Source of the DNA: Serinus canaria
Lineage: Eukaryota > Chordata > Aves > Passeriformes > Fringillidae
Reading direction: 5' to 3'
NCBI RefSeq assembly: GCF_022539315.1
Contig: NC_066319.1
Coordinates: 28,234,093 to 28,298,092, forward strand
Length of the DNA stretch: 64,000 nt
Of this stretch, positions 50,909 to 61,843 are shown piece by piece. A model generated the notes under the pieces. That model saw only the letters and a list, made by a program, of their open reading frames with translations, searched no databases and was not told the DNA's origin. Made by a program: the position numbers and the translations under genes. The stretch's first letter is position 1. The number at the start of each line of letters is the position of its first letter.

Positions 50909-52861
50909 GGACAAGATCAAGTCCTGCCTGCTTAGCCCTCTCTTCCCCTGCCACAGGGGTAGCAGAGGCAACCATCATGGTGTAGGCAGCAGCTATATCC
51001 TGACATTACAGAGGTCCTCTATCCAGGGTTGGCAGGAGCTTTGTATACTCTAGTGAGCAGTCTGGAGAAGCTAAAGCCAAGGCTCTCAAGCAGAGGTAAC
51101 AAGACTGCTCTAAATGCAAAGAGGAAGTGGGACCTGTGTCCATGTAGCATCTTGGGGGGTGGTTGTGGTGCAGAAAGGATAAAACTTCTCTTTTAGCCCT
51201 CTGATTCCGGAGACATTTGTGCAGTGACTGCAGCTTTTAGAAGGAGACCTGAGTGTTCTTAACCAGTTTTAAACCGTTGCAGTAACCTGGAGATCAATAC
51301 TGTAGGTTAATTTTTCCCCAGACTTGCAGATAGCTTTAGCCTGTGAAGAGCCCTGCACTACTGTGGCTGTATTTCTAGCAGCTGGTGATTGCCAGCAAGG
51401 AGCTTGACACCACCTATAGCTACAGCAGTGATTGCAGTACAGATGCAGCCCTCAGCATGCAAGCCTGAAAATATTGGCCTGTCTACCCATATGTAAATCT
51501 CAGTGCATATATTTATTTCTGTCAAGAACTAAATTAAATAGAAATGGATGGTTTGCCAGGGCTATAAACATGTCAGGTCTTCAGAAAAGTCCCATCTTTG
51601 CAAGAGCATTTGAAATATTACATATATATTGGTGAGGATTAGAGCCAAATGAGAAGATACCAGATAGAGCAATAAACTCAGCCTTGCAGCTTGTTTTGTT
51701 GGGTCTTAGAAGTAAAGAGACTGCAGATCCACCTTGTGTCAAACAAGATGGGAGCATGGCAGGCACCCTGTGTGTATGGAGGAGTTGACTCATCTTCACT
51801 GCATTTATGTGGTGTAGAAAACACCTCCCTTCCATTGAGCTTAACAGACAGGGTCTCTTTCACGAATTCATGCTCAGCTTTTTCAGAAATTGAGGTTAAA
51901 GCAGGGGGTAGGTTTGTGATATGGGATAGGAAATGAGTGTGGCATGCTAGCAGTCATGGGAGCTGGTACAAGCCCTCAGATGTGTCTTCTTTAGGGCTTC
52001 AAGCTAGTGATTTTCCTTTTTACAATATAGATTCATGGAGCCCCTTTTAACTTGAGCAGTTATATTGAATAACAAAACCCAAAAGGACAAAAGTAAATCC
52101 CCCCTGGTCCCTAGCCCCAGGACTGAGCTGGCTGAGATAAGAGAGCGTGGTGAGAACCAGATATTTGCATAGACTGAATCCTGTTTCTCACTCTAATTTT
52201 TCTGCTGTTGCTGCTTTAGTCTTTGTCTCATAGTCCTTCCTCTTCTGTCACAAAGGTTATTTTTCCTTCCCAATCACAAAACAATAGCTGCCTATAAATG
52301 TCTTCATTTTGGGTAATAAGGCAAGGCTCAGTTTAGGCATCATCTCTTAGCTACCTTATGCAGACGATAGGCTTTTACCCAAAACACACACTACACATCT
52401 GTCACCTTTGGTGCTTCTGGCAGGCTGCTCCCCAGAGGTGATCAAGACTCAGATTGAGAGAATCACTTATGCATGAGCTGCAGACTAGAGTTGCTTGTTA
52501 AACGTGCTTTAACAGGAGCTTCATCTCTAGCTCATTCCCTAAAATCCTGAGTGTGGGGAGGGGGGGAAAAAGAACATGATGATTTTATTCTCTCTCTTTC
52601 TTCTCCTGTTGCCTGACCCAAATGCAACAACAGCCTGCAAGGAGGGTGTAATGTACTACAGACTTCCCTTTACAGCCAGCATACCAGATTGTGTACCTAT
52701 TCTTAAGAAAAAATACAAAAAAAAAAAATCACCCAAAAAACCCCCTCTCTTTCTGTGTAGCCTTGTCTTAGGAGCTCTTGTAAATCAAGCAAAATAAAAG
52801 GCAAAGTTTGACTCCTCCTTGCCCACATGTTGCTAATGTTTGAAAAGCAGTGAAGTAGAAG

Positions 52862-52911
52862 AGATCCTTTTGCAAGGGGTAGCAAAAGATCCTTTTGCAA
52901 AGCTGTAGCAC
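52862..52911. repeat. Imperfect tandem duplication, 25-base period
   Basis: AGATCCTTTTGCAA begins both units (52862 and 52887); the second halves, GGGGTAGCAAA and AGCTGTAGCAC, have drifted. Local duplication of moderate age. Confidence 0.7.
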
Positions 52912-55189
52912 ATTCTCCAAGCCTCGGGCCCAGCTCTGAGTGTTCCACACAAGAACCAAACTGCCCAGTTCTAAGCTGCTAAGTGTAAAAAGATGCCTGT
53001 GCAATAAGTTCAGCTCTAACTCAGGTGGTCCTGGCTATGCCCAGAAGCCAGCCTGGCCTGGCTGAGAGGAGTTCATTCCTGGAGCAGCCATGGGGAACTA
53101 CACATGCTTCTGATTTACATGGTGACAGCTTCAGCCACCAAAATCCCTCTGGGCATCTGGCTGAGCACATCTGGTTGAAAACCCTACCAGTGTTCAGGCA
53201 TCTTTTCCCATCCCTAGCTGCCATCTATAGCAACCTTTTTGTAAGGAACGGTCTTTTCCTCAGACAGGAGCAAGTAGCCAGGAGTTCTGTGGTGCCAGCT
53301 GGACACTGGATGGGAGTCGCAGCTCCTACCTTAATTCTTCCTTTGGTTCCCATCTCATTGGCATGCTGCAGGGGTAAATACATGAAAGTGTGTGAGACAT
53401 TAAGATGTGAGGGGTCCTGTAAGAGACCAGATTGCTAGAAATGACTGTGGCCTTCCTATTCACAGCAAGCCTTTAAGTGCTGCCAGCAAGCCTCATAATT
53501 GATAACAAGCAGAGGTCTAAGGGTCTGTGGCTAGGTTTTATCATTCTTGACAGATCTGCTGACTTCTTGGTTTGTGAGAGCCGAGGACGCAGCAGGGCCC
53601 CTGAAATGGACTAAGGAGCTGAGCTGGCCACAGCCTTCATTCAGGTCATGTGCCACATATCCCTGTCTCAGTGTCATGCTGCTGGACCCCCTCCTGCCAG
53701 CCGACAAGGAGGTTCATGGAAGCCAAGCTTGTCCTGTCTTGACAGCTTCATCTCTCTTACAGGCAGCTCCCTGCCTGTCTCTGCATCATTGCCTACTCCC
53801 ATGTTGGTCCTCCTGGGGATCCAGAGAATCTTGCACAGGAGCTCCTGGGAGTGGAGCCAAAAAGGGTGGGAAGAGAAGAAAAATGGGGCCAGTCCAGGAA
53901 GACTGCTCTGCTAAGAGCATCCGTAAGGAAAAATCCTGGAAAGGGAGAGAACACAAAAAGCATGGAGGATATCTGAGGCCAGGTGGCTGAGCTGCCTGGT
54001 GAGGTGGAAACCTGCCAGAGTTCTCTGCCTCATAGTGAGGTGTGAAAACAATCCATGTGCAAAGCCTGTGAGAGTTGTTTTGGGGCCAAAAAAGGTGTTA
54101 TCTCATTTTGTATGTGTAGTAAAGTGAGATTTCCAGTCTGTCTGGGAACGACAGCATGACTGGAGGAAGGCAGGCAGGAGAGCTGGTGCTTTGGGATGTC
54201 CCCTCTCGATTATCTTCTCTGCTCCCTTCCCACAGGGCAGGGCCCTGGGCTCTGAAGGGGTGTCTCTGGGGCTGCTTACATGGTTCCAGTTCCTGCAGCA
54301 TGACTGCTTATCTCCAAACATACTGTGCTTTTCAGATGTCCTTGGTAGACCCACCTGAGCTCTTGCTCTTTACAAGAGACCAGGAGCACCTTTGTATTTC
54401 TTAAAAGCTCATAACTGCCCTTGCTGTGGGACTGAGGTCAGTCTTACAGGAGCTTGTCTCAGGCAGGCTCTTCTCAGTCCTAGTGAGGACTGAACAGACG
54501 TTTAAGAGCCTACCTAAGGGCTTGGCCTGTTAAGTTCCATGTCTTGCCATTTTGTGAGAGCTAGCATTTGTTTCACCAGGTTGTGTGAACTTGTTTAGCA
54601 TGGTGGGTGGTTATAAGACAAATCATCTCTCTGTGTGCTGCCTTCCCCATCACTGGAACAGCAAATATAGTGTGATAATGGTGGAATATATTGTTGCTGC
54701 AAATATTGTAGGTTTCATCTTAGGTTGTCTGAAACCAGAGCTGTGGTGGAGAGCTCAAGTATTTCCAGAAGAAATTGAGGATGCCTTCTTACTGCTTTTT
54801 TACTTTTAAGTAAGACCTTAATTAGCTATTTATGTTGTTGCAAACTGTGATGGCCTAAGGTTATAAGTCTCTAGGGATAGGAAGCTTGAGCCCAGCTGAT
54901 TCATATGAGTTCCATAGAAGAGACACTGTAAGGCAATACAAACATTTTTATACAGGCTCAAACAGAAGCCCCAGTTTTGAAACTGAGTGCATTTTAGGCC
55001 CAAATCCTGTGTTTTAAGAAGTTCATAGAGCAACATTAGGTGAGCTAGTAAAGCATAGTACCATTCCTTAAAAACTTTGTTTCTCTTTATTTATGCATTT
55101 CAAGTATTCTCTCCCTCATATAATGATGTGTTCTGAAATATTGATGCACCCATGCTTATGGCATGCTTCAGAAACAAAGAAGTACTTGT

Positions 55190-55275
55190 TCCCATTTTAC
55201 AGGTGGGGACAGAAGTGACTTTCTTAGAGTCACAACAGAGAACACTGTCAGAAGCAGAGCAAGGACTGTATGGTG
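55190..55275 (-). mobile_element. MIR-like core-SINE fragment
   Basis: CCCATTTTACAGGTGGGGAC, AGAAGTGACTTTCTTAGAGT and CACTGTCAGAAGCAGAGCAA follow the antisense MIR core order. Short and diverged. Confidence 0.55.
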
Positions 55276-57624
55276 GCCTCCCCAGTGCTGGTTAGGAAAT
55301 CTAGATTAGCTAAGGAGCTTGAGATGGAAGAGGCCTCTGCTCTCCCTATGTACCATTTATAATTTAACTCCATGTTAAATTAGTGGATCATGCTGTAATT
55401 TTAAATGAAAATTGGTGTTCATGTAAGTAAAGGTATGGATATGGCTGACTTCCTCATGGCCCACTAGTGCTGCACTCTGCAGGCACCTCCTTTGATCAAG
55501 AAGATGCTGCACTAGCTCCTCCTTTGCATCTGTCAATGCAGGGAAGGGAGTGTACAGCTTTAATGTCTGCTCATTTATTTCAGAACTCAGTGGGGTAATG
55601 AGGGTTTTGGGGTTTGAACTGCATCGCTGTACAAGGCAAAATGACTGTCAAGGCCTATTTCATGTCAAAAGTTATTTTTAATAGAGCTCTCAAGGGAAAG
55701 GAGAAAAATCTCGACATGTGACTGCTAAGGTTCAGGCTACAATATCCTGAGAAAGCAGGTTCGCATGGTCTAACCTGTGTATCCATCACCTTTGCAAAGA
55801 GGAGATGGCACAGAGACCAGAACGAGCTCCAGTGACCAGCTGTACTGCATTGGCATGAGCTGTGGTGCTACAGAGGAGGGGAGATCTTGCCAAACCCTCT
55901 GTGTGCAGAGGGGGGGAGGTTACAGCCTAGCAGCTTTGTGTTGTGAGGAGCAGGAAGGAAGAAAGGAGGATAGCTGAACACACAGTATTTTTGTTCCAGC
56001 TTTATGGCCATAGATGGTCAGGGCTGGAGATGTCTCTGCCTTAGCAAGAAGCTGTGGACAGTTTTCTGTATGGGTCCCTTAAATTTTCCTGGTGCCATTG
56101 ACATCTTATTTTGTGGCAACAGTTTTAGTGCTGTGTGTAGTTTAACTTGAGCCATGTTTCATCATGCCCTTTCCATAGGGCAGAGAGATGATTTTCTGTT
56201 ACAGTTTGGGAAATGCCTCTTGTGTTTTGGTAGGCTTATAGCAGGACATGAACCTCGTTTAGTAAGAGAGACATAACAGATGGGAGCTAATGTATACAAA
56301 ATCAGCTTATATAAGGGTTCAGTGCCTCCAAGTGACGACTTTTCATGTCAACAGGAATGACTCCCTGTAGGGAGAAGATACTGGGAAGATTGCTTTGAGT
56401 TGAAGGATGCCTGAATGCAAGGACCTGAGCAGAAAGAAGTGGAAAACAGGGATCTTTGATTTTAACATTCGGATGTGCTGGGTTCAAACCACATTTGAGT
56501 GCCTGGCTGGGTTGTTTGATTTTAGGGGTGCCTTTTTTTAAAGCTACCTGGTTTTGCCAGAAGTTTCATTAATATGCAGCAGTTCTGAGGGCCTTGATTT
56601 ATAAGTTTTCTAGTGCCAAATATGTAGATTTGAGCAGAGGTTGGGCATTCTTTTTTCCCATGATATTTTATCAGGCTTTAGTTTCTCATGACTGAAGTGA
56701 AGATGTTACTATTTACCTTTATTTTTTGAGTTGCTTTTATTTTCATTAATCCTTAGATAGGATGTTGTGTCACAGGACAAGGAGAAATACCACTGTGTGA
56801 AGGAAATTCCTGGGGAAAAAAAATCTGCATTTTGGAAAAATATTGTGTCTTTATAATGGGAACAGAGACTTTGGTCTGTGACACTACAGCAAAGGTGTCA
56901 CCTTCTGAAAAGAAAATTTAATCTGACTAATAATAGGCTAGCTTGTCCAAGGTATTTTCCACATTTCACAAAAATAATCCATGGATCCATAAACACCTGT
57001 GAGCCACAGGACACCAGCTGCTTATCTATTACTTAGAGCTGTGCACACCAAAGTGGTTTTTTGGCTGGCATACGTCCTTACTCTTGCACACAGCGTAGGA
57101 GGATAGATATGGAGGACAGGAGGCAATAATCTCTGTTTTATTCTTCTTTGAAAAGCCATGCTTGCAATGTTTTTTTATCCCAGATTTTTCATCAACAGTG
57201 TTGATTTTTTTACTGGGTTCTCCTGCCCCTATCCCTGCACTGGCACAGAAGATGTCACCCATGAAACAGAAACTAATACCACTTCCCCTGTGACCTTAGC
57301 TGTCTCCAGGTCTCCTGTCTGTACCAGCCAGTTATCTGGCTACATTTTGTCAACTCTGTGAGAAACCCACTTTTTACTGAGAAAGTTGTTTACAGTATAG
57401 GTAGACTCAAACAGCCTCCTTGATTTATCCCTGTTTTAACATTTTTGCCTGTGGGTGATGGAGTTTAATTAAGGCTGACTAGTAAATATTTATTTTCTTG
57501 GCAGAAATAGGTCCAGGTTTGTCTGTTAAAAATACTACCCAGCTTGCCTCTTTGACTGCAGTTAACTGAACCAAACACTCCACAGTTTTATTAATATCAG
57601 CAAGAAAAAAACCCTCAAACCCCA

Positions 57625-57838
57625 CCGCCACAAGCTTCTAACTGTGCAGCTTTCCCCCAGCCAAGGAGCACCGCTCCCCCCAAGCATCTCTGTCCCCTGC
57701 ATCCCGGTCCCTGCCGAAGTGGAGCCCGTTGCCATGGAAGCCTCATTAAATCTGCATCTCGCCTGGCCGGGGCTGCAGGGGCTGCGGCTGTATTTTTAGC
57801 CGGCGGTGGTTGCGTAAGGGGGGCGGGATGGGACCGGG
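57625..57838. promoter_or_regulatory. CpG-rich patch with near-consensus RFX X-box
   Basis: I count 13 CpG dinucleotides in about 214 bases, while most surrounding kilobases have very few. The patch holds GTTGCCATGGAAGC at 57728-57741, one base from the RFX X-box consensus GTTNCCATGGNAAC. It also has a GGGGCGGGA GC-box-type stretch near 57820 and a TGTATTTTTAGC near-MEF2 motif near 57789. There is no recognised repeat inside it. It could be an intronic enhancer, an alternative promoter or an undermethylated island; expression or chromatin data would be needed to decide. Confidence 0.5.
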
Positions 57839-58307
57839 ATGTGCCTTGTATCTTGCCTTGATGGAAGTCTGCCAGGAACCACCGCCAGCCAAAAGACATG
57901 TCCTGCTCAGGAAAGCTCTCTCAGGCCAGGCAGCCTTTGGCAGCCCCCAGTGTTGCTAGAGGTGAGCACGGGGAAGATGCAGCATGTGGAGTTTGGCTTA
58001 ATGGCCAAGCAAGCTTTAGGGTGGTGGCATAGTTCTGCCAGGGGCTCCAGAGAATGAGGCTCTCTTTAGATTAGACTAAAGATAATAAATCTCTCTTGAC
58101 TTGAGCAAAACCTTAACACCTGGAGGGGTAGGAAGAAACTCATCAGAGCACAGCTGAAGAACAGCACTGCACTCCTAGCCATGTACATTTTGGGGAAAAC
58201 AATGCCACATCTAAGTGCATTGCCCCCAAAAGAAGAAAATAGAGCTAGATGTTGTCAGAGATGCTCAAGGTGAATCTAATCTTGGGTGCAGTGTTGCCGA
58301 AATCCAT

Positions 58308-58375
58308 TTTTGGAAGGACGGGATTTGAACCCATCTTCCTGTTTGACAAATAGATGACACTGAACTATCTGAAAT
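58308..58375 (-). pseudogene. Degenerate tRNA-like sequence (possible tRNA pseudogene or SINE head)
   Basis: On the - strand ATGGGTTCAAATCCCGT (58318-58334) forms a T arm with five pairs and a TTCAAAT loop. Upstream of it (higher + coordinates), TCTAT-TTGTCAA-ACAGG gives an anticodon arm with four of five pairs and a GTC triplet in the anticodon position (58345-58347). A GATA/TGTC stem with a GTTCAG loop resembles a D arm. The acceptor stem does not pair and the variable region is very short, so this is not a functional tRNA. It may be a decayed tRNA copy, a tRNA-derived SINE head or chance. Confidence 0.3.
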
Positions 58376-58382
58376 CTGCTCT

Positions 58383-58443
58383 TTCTGTAAAAGCAAAATA
58401 CAAACACACACCAAAACACCAAAACAAACAAAAAAACCCCCCA
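58383..58443. repeat. A/C-rich low-complexity run
   Basis: CAAAATACAAACACACACC-type sequence ending in AAAAAAACCCCCC. It lies directly beside the tRNA-like stretch and, on the - strand, upstream of it. A second similar run lies at about 59082-59140. Confidence 0.75.
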
Positions 58444-61184
58444 CTATAAAAAAATCAAAGAAAACCTCCAAACTGCCCCACATGTTCATTCTTCATAATT
58501 TCAAATCAGAGTTCCTGGAAGTAGAAGACAAAAAAAACCAGGTTTTAGCATCTCTGCAATATCAGACTTTCTTGGCTCAAAGCGTGGAGCTATGTCCCCT
58601 CTCTCTCTCAGCACTGAATCCCAGCAGTGCTGCATGTTCCAAAAATCAGATTTTTATCCTGAATTACACCTGGGCAATCTTTCAGTCTTCAGTGTGTCTC
58701 ACAGATGGCCAGGAGAGCCTTGTTTAGCCTGCAAAACTATTATTTGTGCTGCGGCATGAGAAGGAAGGAGTCCAGCTTGACTGTAAACTAATAACTCTTG
58801 CCTCTTATAAAAGCCATGTCTTTCGTTGGAGGCTGTGAAAATTTGATCTGGAGCAGTTGGGCTAAAATTAAACAGAGCCCAATGCTGCTATCCTGTACAG
58901 TCACACTCTGTCAGAGCGGAGTCATATGTGAAGCTCCAAGAGCTAGTAGGGACTGTTACTATCATTGCTTTTTAAAGAGATGACAATATCATCAGTAGTC
59001 TTTTTTTGTCCTTTTTCCAGTTGCAGATCTCCAAATGCCTGTCTCTGCAGGAGGCACCAACTGGTATATAAATGTTTAATAACAAAACCAAAAAAAAGGA
59101 AACAACAACAACCTCCAAAAAACCAAACCACCAAACCCAGCATTATTTGTAATTTGCTGGAAGTGGGATGTGACCTGGTTGTCTGTAGGCAATTGTGCCT
59201 GCTGCAAGTTGTCTCTGGCTGTAGACCGTCTCTGAGTTCTTCATGGGGAGTTATTTCCTGCTTCAAGGCTGGCTCCATAGACCTTTCTCAACATTAGGAC
59301 CTGAAAAAGGTGTGCAGGGGTTCTCAGGGACTCCTTTACGGTTGCAGGATTTGCAGCTCACTTTCAGTCTTGCCATGAGATTAGGCCAAGTGTTGTTTTG
59401 CCCAGGCAGCCTCATTTCTCCTGATTCAGTAGCGTCATTGTGGGTCTTGCGCAGCTCAAGTGAAAGTGGACTTTTCAGACTACTTCAGAAAGCCCTAAAT
59501 TATTTCCTCTGACCCTTGCTCAGAGCCTGACTCTTGTTTCAAAGACCCAGCCTGGTAAGCTCCTGCTTGGCAGCACCCACCGACCCAGGAGGGCACACAT
59601 TGGTATGGGAGAGCCCAGGGCACTCCTTGTTGAGCCTTGGCAGCAGTGCTTCTGCAGATGGACAGAAAGAGCTGCTGTGCTGCAGCCTGGAGCCAGTGCC
59701 ACCCGAGCAGCAGCCCTGGGTGTGGGGGTGTTCCCTGGTGGCAGGAAGGCCAGGCAAGTGCCTGGGGAGCCAGCAATGGGGTGGAATCTCACTTGTGTGT
59801 TCATTTCCATCTGCTCCAGCTGATTGCTGCCTGCAAAGCCAAGCAAGTCTTTGATATCCTCTCTGTTTCATCTCTGCTTCTGGAGAGCAAAGATAAGTGC
59901 AGTCTGTCCACAGGTGAGAAGCCAGGGGAGCACATCAGATGAATAAGGTGCACGTTCAGGTCTGGTTTGTGGCTGATTGGCATCAGTTTGAAGGGCTTTT
60001 AACATGTGCAGTTTATTTCTCAGCATATACTTTACTCCACTGCCTTTCTAGGGCAGCAAAGGAAGCATGGGGCAATGTGATGGCAAGGAGCAAGGGACAG
60101 CCTCTGAAAAATAGAATAAGCCATTGATAAACACAGACAGACACCCTGGTAAACAGACAGAGCAGAAGGCTCCTGCTCCTGACAGTCTCCCTGGCGTACA
60201 GCAGTTTCCTTGTAAGAGCACTGACACTCACTGCAGGGCACATGTGAAATGAGCTGGAAGAAAGCAGAGGCTGGAGCAGGGAGGAAACGATGCTCAGGCA
60301 CCAATGGCATTGCAACTCAATTATGTTCTGGCTGGGCAGAGAGCTGGGATGGGACTTCCTCTCAGAAAAAAAAATCAAAATCAGCTCAAAAAACCTCAGG
60401 TGCACCTTTTCCTTTCTCTTCAGAAGATCTTTATCTTCGGATTTCAAGTCCTAAAAAGTTTTCTAGGTCCCATGATGGACAAAATTCCTGATTGAGACAT
60501 AGCATTACTTTTTAAAAATAAACGGGCTGGGAGGGCAGAGGGAGTCCCTTAAACAACAGCCCTTCCTCTGACACCACAAGGGGTTCATCCTAGAATTCTT
60601 TATGAGGTTTTAGCCTTTAGAGCAGTTGTGCCACATTGCTAAACCCCTGAGGACGTGTTTACTGATGCTGGGGTGAAGGGTGCTGCACCTGCCACCAAGC
60701 TAGGTATCAGACCAGGGCTGATAGTGATTTTTTCTTATTAGTTGCAGTACCAACTGCAGATGGAGACAAGTACGTGAGGCCAGCCTACAAACCCAACATT
60801 TAGTCATGTTTGATATATGCCAGAGGGCATCAGGATTGTGGCTGGTCTTTGAGAGGACCAGTCAAGTCATACAGTTGTTCAGTGGTGTTATCAAAACTTG
60901 GAAGAGAGAAGACAGAGCATCATCTATTAGGGTTTGAGGTGGTGTAGTGGGCGGGTTTAGACAGCAAGAACAGGAACAAGAGCTGAGAGACATGTTGGAA
61001 TGAGGGTAGGCTAAATTTTTAAGGTGGGTGAAGGGCCTTGATGCTAACTCTTGCCTCAAGGTAGAGAAGATAGGAGGAGATTCTTGTTTGTCAGCCAGGG
61101 ACCCCAGGATAAGTTTAAGCTGTCTCTCATGTGGGTCATTTAGCAGCTTAGCAAAAACCAGATTGAGAGCAGCCCTGCCGAGGA

Positions 61185-61843
61185 CTGGGTGGTGCTGGTC
61201 CATGAGAGGCAATGTGCTCTTCCAGCACAGAGAGCCAAACGTATCTCGGGCTGCATCCAAAGCAGCGTGGGCAGCAGGGCCAGGGAGGGGATTCTGCCCC
61301 TCTGCTCTGCTCACACCCCACCTGCAGAGCTGCATCAGCTCTGGGGTCCCAGCACAGGAAGGACAAGGACCTGTTGGAGTGAGTCCAGAGGAGGCCACCT
61401 AGATGCTTAGAGGAATTGAACACCTTTGGTGTGAAGAAAGGCTGAGAAAACTGGGATTGTTCATCCTGGAAAAGAGAAGACTTTGAGGTGACCTAATGGT
61501 GGCCTTCCAGTACCAGTACCTGAAGGGAACCTACGAGAAACATGAGAGGGACTTTTTACAAGAGCATGTAGAGACAGGACAAGGGCAAATGGATTCAAAC
61601 TGAAAGAGAGTAGGTTTAGATTAGATATTAGGAGGAAGTTCTTCATTATGAGGGTACTGAGGCACTGGAACAGGTTTCCCAGAGAACTTGTGTGTGTCCC
61701 ATCCCTGGAGGTGTTCAAGGCCTGACTGGAGCTCTGGGAAACCTGATCTAGTGAAAGGCATCCCTGTCCATGGCAGGAAGGTTGGAACTAGATGATCCTT
61801 AAGATACCTTACAACCCATGGATGTGATCCCATGAATCTATAG
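61185..61843 (+). mobile_element. CR1 LINE, longest copy: ORF2 C-terminal end plus 3' UTR
   Basis: The 5' part still reads as decayed reverse-transcriptase C-terminal sequence. QCALPAQRAKRISGCIQSSV and SRAREGILPLCSA are visible in one frame at 61189-61410, matching the usual CR1 order of a QCA-AAQKAN-I-GCI block then SR-RE-ILPLYSAL. It is followed by GGACCTGTTGGAGTGAGTCC, CCTGGAAAAGAGAAGACTTT, GATTAGATATTAGGAGGAAG, AGGCACTGGAACAGGTTTCC and TTGGAACTAGATGATCCTTA, ending near GAATCTATAG. It is 5'-truncated and dead. Confidence 0.93.

Larger units (their letters stand above)
50909..57624 (+). other. Intronic stretch, mostly unique
   Basis: No supported gene. It includes an imperfect tandem repeat at 52862-52911 and a MIR-like fragment at 55190-55275. 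Frames of up to 147 codons (53547-53990, +) lack any family signature. Confidence 0.6.
57839..61184 (+). other. Intronic stretch, no gene seen
   Basis: Contains a tRNA-like remnant near 58.3 kb and two A/C-rich low-complexity runs (about 58383-58443 and 59082-59140). The longest frame is 144 codons (60013-60447, -) and is not recognised. Confidence 0.6.
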
